NCBI RefSeq assembly: GCF_014195095.1
Contig: NZ_JACIBC010000003.1
Coordinates: forward strand, 434,001-498,000
From: Rhizobium sp. BK602
GTDB taxonomy: Bacteria; Pseudomonadota; Alphaproteobacteria; Rhizobiales; Rhizobiaceae
Length of the DNA stretch: 64,000 nt
Reading direction: 5' to 3'
Made by a program: the position numbers and the translations under genes. Below, piece after piece: positions 61,163 to 64,000 of the stretch (positions within the stretch are counted from its first letter, which is position 1; the number at the start of each line of letters is the position of its first letter). The notes under the pieces were generated by a model that was not told the DNA's origin, ran no database searches, and was given only the letters and a program-made list of their open reading frames with translations.

Positions 61163-62497
61163 ATGAGTGATTTCAAGAAGGCGCCGGCCGCCTCGAATCT
61201 TGCCGAAAATTCCATGATGCTCGAGCGCCGGCAGTTTCTGCTGGGCGCGGCAGGCGCGGCGACGCTTGCTGCCGCTTCGGGCCTTGGCGTGCGCACGGCG
61301 CGCGCCGCCGATCGCACGGAGATCAGCTTTGCCAGCGCGAGCTTCTTCGGCAAGGAAGGCCTCGGCGATCTCGTCAAGGCCTTCAATGAATCGCAGGACC
61401 GGATTCTCGTCAAATTCATCGAGCTGCCGCCACCGAGTTCGTCGACCGAGGTCTATCAGGGCCTCATCCAGCAGCTGGCGCGGCGCAACGGAACGCCTGA
61501 CGTCTTCAGCCAGGATGTCGTCTGGATCGCCGGCTTCGCCGCCGCCGGCTGGGCACTGCCGCTGGACGAATATTTCCCGAAGGAAAAGCGCGCCGACTAT
61601 TTCCCCGGCACCGTCGCGGCCTGCACCTATGGCGGCAAGCTCACCGCGCTTCCGTGGTTCGTCGATTCCGGCATGTTCTACTACCGCAAGGATATACTCG
61701 AGAAGCATGGCGCCAAGGTTCCCGAAACATGGGACGACATGGCGACGATCGCCGCCGCCGCGCAGAAGGCCGGTGACATCAAGTTCGGCTATCTCTGGCA
61801 AGGCAAGCAGGCCGAGGTCCTGATCTGCGATGCGGTGGAAGTCATCGCGTCGAATGGCGGTTCCATCCTGGCCGCCGACGGCAAGTCGTCCACCATCGGC
61901 GAGAAAGCCGCCGTCGAGGCGATCCAGTTTCTGCACGACACGATCAGCAAGACCAAGATCAGCCCGCAGAATGTCCTGTCCTGGGATGAAGAACCATCGC
62001 GCCAGCCCTTTACGGCGGGCGACGCCATGTTCATGCGCAACTGGTCCTATGTCTATCCGATCGCGCAGGACCCGAAGGCCTCGCATGTCGTCGACAAGGT
62101 GGCCGTCGCGCCGCTGCCGCATTTCGCGGGCGGGAAAAGTGCCGCCTGTCTCGGCGGCTACCAGCTTGGGGTCAACGCCAACTCGAAGAAGCGGGAAGCG
62201 GCGATCGAGTTCCTGACGTGGATGTCATCTCCGGAAACACAGACGCGTCTCGCCCTGAACTTCGGCCTCGCGCCGTCGCGTCCGGCGATCTTCCAGGATG
62301 CGAAGCTGAAGGCCGAGCAGCCCTTCATGGCCAGCCTGCAAAACGTCTTTACCGGCGCCACGCCGCGGCCGATCACGCCGCAATATGCCAAGGTGACGCT
62401 GGCGCTGCAGTCGAGCATTTCCAAAGCGCTGGTCAGCGGCAATGTGGAAGCCGAGCTCAAGGCCGCCGCCGAACAGATCAACAAGATCGTTGCCTGA
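61163..62497 (+). CDS. Sugar ABC transporter substrate-binding protein (ThuE/MalE-like)
   Basis: A 444-residue periplasmic binding protein, family 1. The leader has a twin-arginine-like motif (ERRQFLLGAAGAATLAAASG) preceded by about 20 polar residues, with cleavage near ARAADR. The core shows the maltose/trehalose-type pattern ALPWFVDSGMFYYRKDIL and GGYQLGVNANSKKREAAIEF. It is 2 bases before the first permease. The substrate is probably a disaccharide or polyol. Confidence 0.92.
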   Translation: MSDFKKAPAASNLAENSMMLERRQFLLGAAGAATLAAASGLGVRTARAADRTEISFASASFFGKEGLGDLVKAFNESQDRILVKFIELPPPSSSTEVYQGLIQQLARRNGTPDVFSQDVVWIAGFAAAGWALPLDEYFPKEKRADYFPGTVAACTYGGKLTALPWFVDSGMFYYRKDILEKHGAKVPETWDDMATIAAAAQKAGDIKFGYLWQGKQAEVLICDAVEVIASNGGSILAADGKSSTIGEKAAVEAIQFLHDTISKTKISPQNVLSWDEEPSRQPFTAGDAMFMRNWSYVYPIAQDPKASHVVDKVAVAPLPHFAGGKSAACLGGYQLGVNANSKKREAAIEFLTWMSSPETQTRLALNFGLAPSRPAIFQDAKLKAEQPFMASLQNVFTGATPRPITPQYAKVTLALQSSISKALVSGNVEAELKAAAEQINKIVA

Positions 62498-62498
62498 C

Positions 62499-63431
62499 AT
62501 GGCGGCCGCAGGCACGGTCGCCATATCCGACCGAACTCCGAAAACCGGGAGGGCGCTGCCAAGCGCCCTCTGGCCCTGGCTGCTGTTGCTGCCGGCCTTC
62601 ATGTCTCTTGCCTCCGTTTCCTTCTATCCGATCGTCAACGGCGTCTACCTGTCCTTCACCAACAGGTCGCTGATCACGCAGGACAATGATTTCGTCGGCT
62701 TTGCCAATTACCTGCAGCTACTGGCCGATCCACCGTTCTGGAACGCCTGGTGGCATACGATCTGGTTCACCGTCGCCTCGACGGGACTGGAGACCCTGAT
62801 CGGCCTCGCCATGGCGCTGATCCTCTGCGAGACCTTCGTGGGTCGTGGCATCATCCGCGCGGCGATGCTGGTTCCCTGGGCGATGCCGACGGTCGTCACC
62901 TCGAAAATGTTCGGATGGCTGTTCGACGGGCAGCATGGCATCATCAATTTCATCCTGCTTCACCTCGGGCTGATCGATCAGAACGTCAACTGGTACGGCT
63001 CGCCCGATACGGCGCTGACGACGATCATTCTCGCCGATGTCTGGAAGACGACCCCCTTCATGGCGCTGCTGTTGCTGACCGGGCTTCAGACCGTTCCGAA
63101 ATCGCTGATCGAGGCGGCGCGCATGGACGGCGCCAGGGCCTGGACGATCTTCTGGAATATCCGCCTGCCGCTGCTGCTGCCGACCCTACTGATCGCCGGT
63201 CTTTTCCGAGCGCTGGATGCATTTCGCGTCTTCGATCTGGTCTATGTTCTGACCGGCGGCGGCCCGGCCGATTCCACGGAAACACTGTCGACGCTGTCCT
63301 ACAAGGTTCTCTTCTCGACCTTGCAGTTCGGCTACGGCTCGGCGGTCTCGACCGCCATGTTCATCACCGAGGGGCTGATCGCCGTGGTGTTCTGCCTCTT
63401 CCTCATCCGCCAGATCAGGAAGACGACATGA
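62499..63431 (+). CDS. CUT1 sugar ABC transporter permease (MalF type)
   Basis: A 310-residue permease. The N-terminal segment is LWPWLLLLPAFMSLASVSFY, and the EAA loop reads EAARMDGARAWTIFWNIRLP. ATG 62499 lies one base after the preceding stop, and the ORF ends in a four-base ATGA overlap with the next permease, so all three genes are one transcript. The second permease follows directly. Confidence 0.93.
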   Translation: MAAAGTVAISDRTPKTGRALPSALWPWLLLLPAFMSLASVSFYPIVNGVYLSFTNRSLITQDNDFVGFANYLQLLADPPFWNAWWHTIWFTVASTGLETLIGLAMALILCETFVGRGIIRAAMLVPWAMPTVVTSKMFGWLFDGQHGIINFILLHLGLIDQNVNWYGSPDTALTTIILADVWKTTPFMALLLLTGLQTVPKSLIEAARMDGARAWTIFWNIRLPLLLPTLLIAGLFRALDAFRVFDLVYVLTGGGPADSTETLSTLSYKVLFSTLQFGYGSAVSTAMFITEGLIAVVFCLFLIRQIRKTT

Positions 63432-64000
63432 ACGACAGCCGCTCCACGCTACAAAGCGTCATGATCTATCTTGGCGCCCTCCTCATTCTCGTCTGGTCGG
63501 CCGGCCCGTTCCTCTGGCAGTTCTCGACGTCGTTCCAGCTTGACAAGGCGCTGACGGAGGGGACGCCGTCTCTCATCCCCAACCCCTTTACGCTGGAGCA
63601 CTATTACAATGCCTTCGTGGAAAAGGGTCTGCACCACTATGTCTGGAATTCGCTGGTCGTATCGCTGGCGACGACGGCACTCTGCCTGATCGTCGGCTCG
63701 CTGGCCGCCTTCGCGCTGTCGCGCCTCGATGTGAAGGGCCGTTTCGGCATATTGACGGTGATCCTGTCGGTCTCGATGTTCCCGCAGATCGCCCTCGTCG
63801 GGCCGCTCTATCTCATCGCCTCAGACCTCGGCCTTCTGGATACCTACACCGCCCTCGTCATCACCTATCTGGCGCTTGGGCTGCCGCTCGTGACCTGGGT
63901 GCTGTTCGGCTATTTCGAGACGCTGCCGCGCGAGATCGACGAAGCCGCGCGCATGGACGGCGTCGGCGTCGTCGGCCTGCTCTGGCACATCATCCTGCCG
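63428..64000 (+). CDS. CUT1 sugar ABC transporter permease (MalG type), partial
   Basis: The first 191 codons are visible and the gene runs off the window end. A membrane segment (SVMIYLGALLILVWSAGPF) and the EAA loop (EIDEAARMDGVGVVGLLWHI) are present. It overlaps the MalF-type gene by four bases. The ATPase gene probably follows outside the window. Confidence 0.93.
   Translation, partial: MNDSRSTLQSVMIYLGALLILVWSAGPFLWQFSTSFQLDKALTEGTPSLIPNPFTLEHYYNAFVEKGLHHYVWNSLVVSLATTALCLIVGSLAAFALSRLDVKGRFGILTVILSVSMFPQIALVGPLYLIASDLGLLDTYTALVITYLALGLPLVTWVLFGYFETLPREIDEAARMDGVGVVGLLWHIILP

Overview
The window reads as chromosome or large-replicon DNA of a Rhizobium-type alphaproteobacterium (Rhizobiaceae). 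Supporting signs are the high GC content, many ABC sugar importers with Tat-type binding proteins, a pqqABCDE cluster, nasT-nasS-nrtABD, paired iron-responsive (IRO, TGA-N9-TCA) boxes, and a Rhizobiales-type LexA box (GAAC-N7-GAAC). No rRNA, tRNA, CRISPR array, transposase or phage structural module was seen. Species cannot be fixed from the sequence alone.

Layout. 1-5.0 kb: the tail of a PhbB-like reductase, then a divergent siderophore receptor/esterase pair with two IRO boxes, then a PhyH-like oxygenase. 5.1-6.8 kb: a catalytically unusual SDR facing a LysR regulator. 6.8-11.3 kb: a complete CUT1 sugar ABC operon on the minus strand. 11.9-20.1 kb: a DUF2891 protein, an exported cyclase-family protein, an alginate-lyase-like lipoprotein, D-Ala-D-Ala ligase, rpsU with a short companion gene, an unidentified exported protein and an HWE-type sensor kinase. 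20.2-23.3 kb: pqqABCDE, including the 31-residue pqqA precursor. 24.2-26.0 kb: htpG.

26.3-36.9 kb is the most unusual region. It holds an exported ClpP-like protein, a giant adhesin/autotransporter of about 2100 residues with 13 Ig-like repeats, three tandem phage-tail-collar (MdpB-type) paralogs, a GNAT acetyltransferase translationally coupled to the third, and a convergent DUF6916 protein. No phage genes accompany the collar proteins, so they look like a stand-alone cellular module.

37.2-42.6 kb is a nitrate/nitrite assimilation locus: nasT (ANTAR antiterminator), nasS (sensor) and nrtA-B-D. There are sigma-54-like promoters before nasT and nrtA, and the nrtA leader contains hairpins and an intrinsic terminator, which together predict NasT-controlled antitermination. 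42.6-48.1 kb holds a 57-residue gene behind a LexA box, a Tat-exported chloroperoxidase-like hydrolase divergent from an OhrR/MarR regulator with two identical palindromic operators, an exported esterase, a divergent pair of DJ-1/PfpI-fold genes, and a hypothetical gene.

48.2-57.5 kb is a minus-strand sugar operon: LacD-type aldolase, a ROK kinase fused to a second P-loop kinase-like domain, a CUT2-type binding protein, permease and ATPase, and possibly an FAD dehydrogenase. It is divergent from a SorC-type regulator followed by a HAD phosphatase. The fusion plus the aldolase suggest a route in which a sugar is phosphorylated twice and then cleaved. 57.8-64.0 kb: a LacI regulator, an alpha/beta hydrolase and a Gfo/Idh/MocA dehydrogenase, with the last divergent from a second CUT1 ABC importer that runs off the window end.
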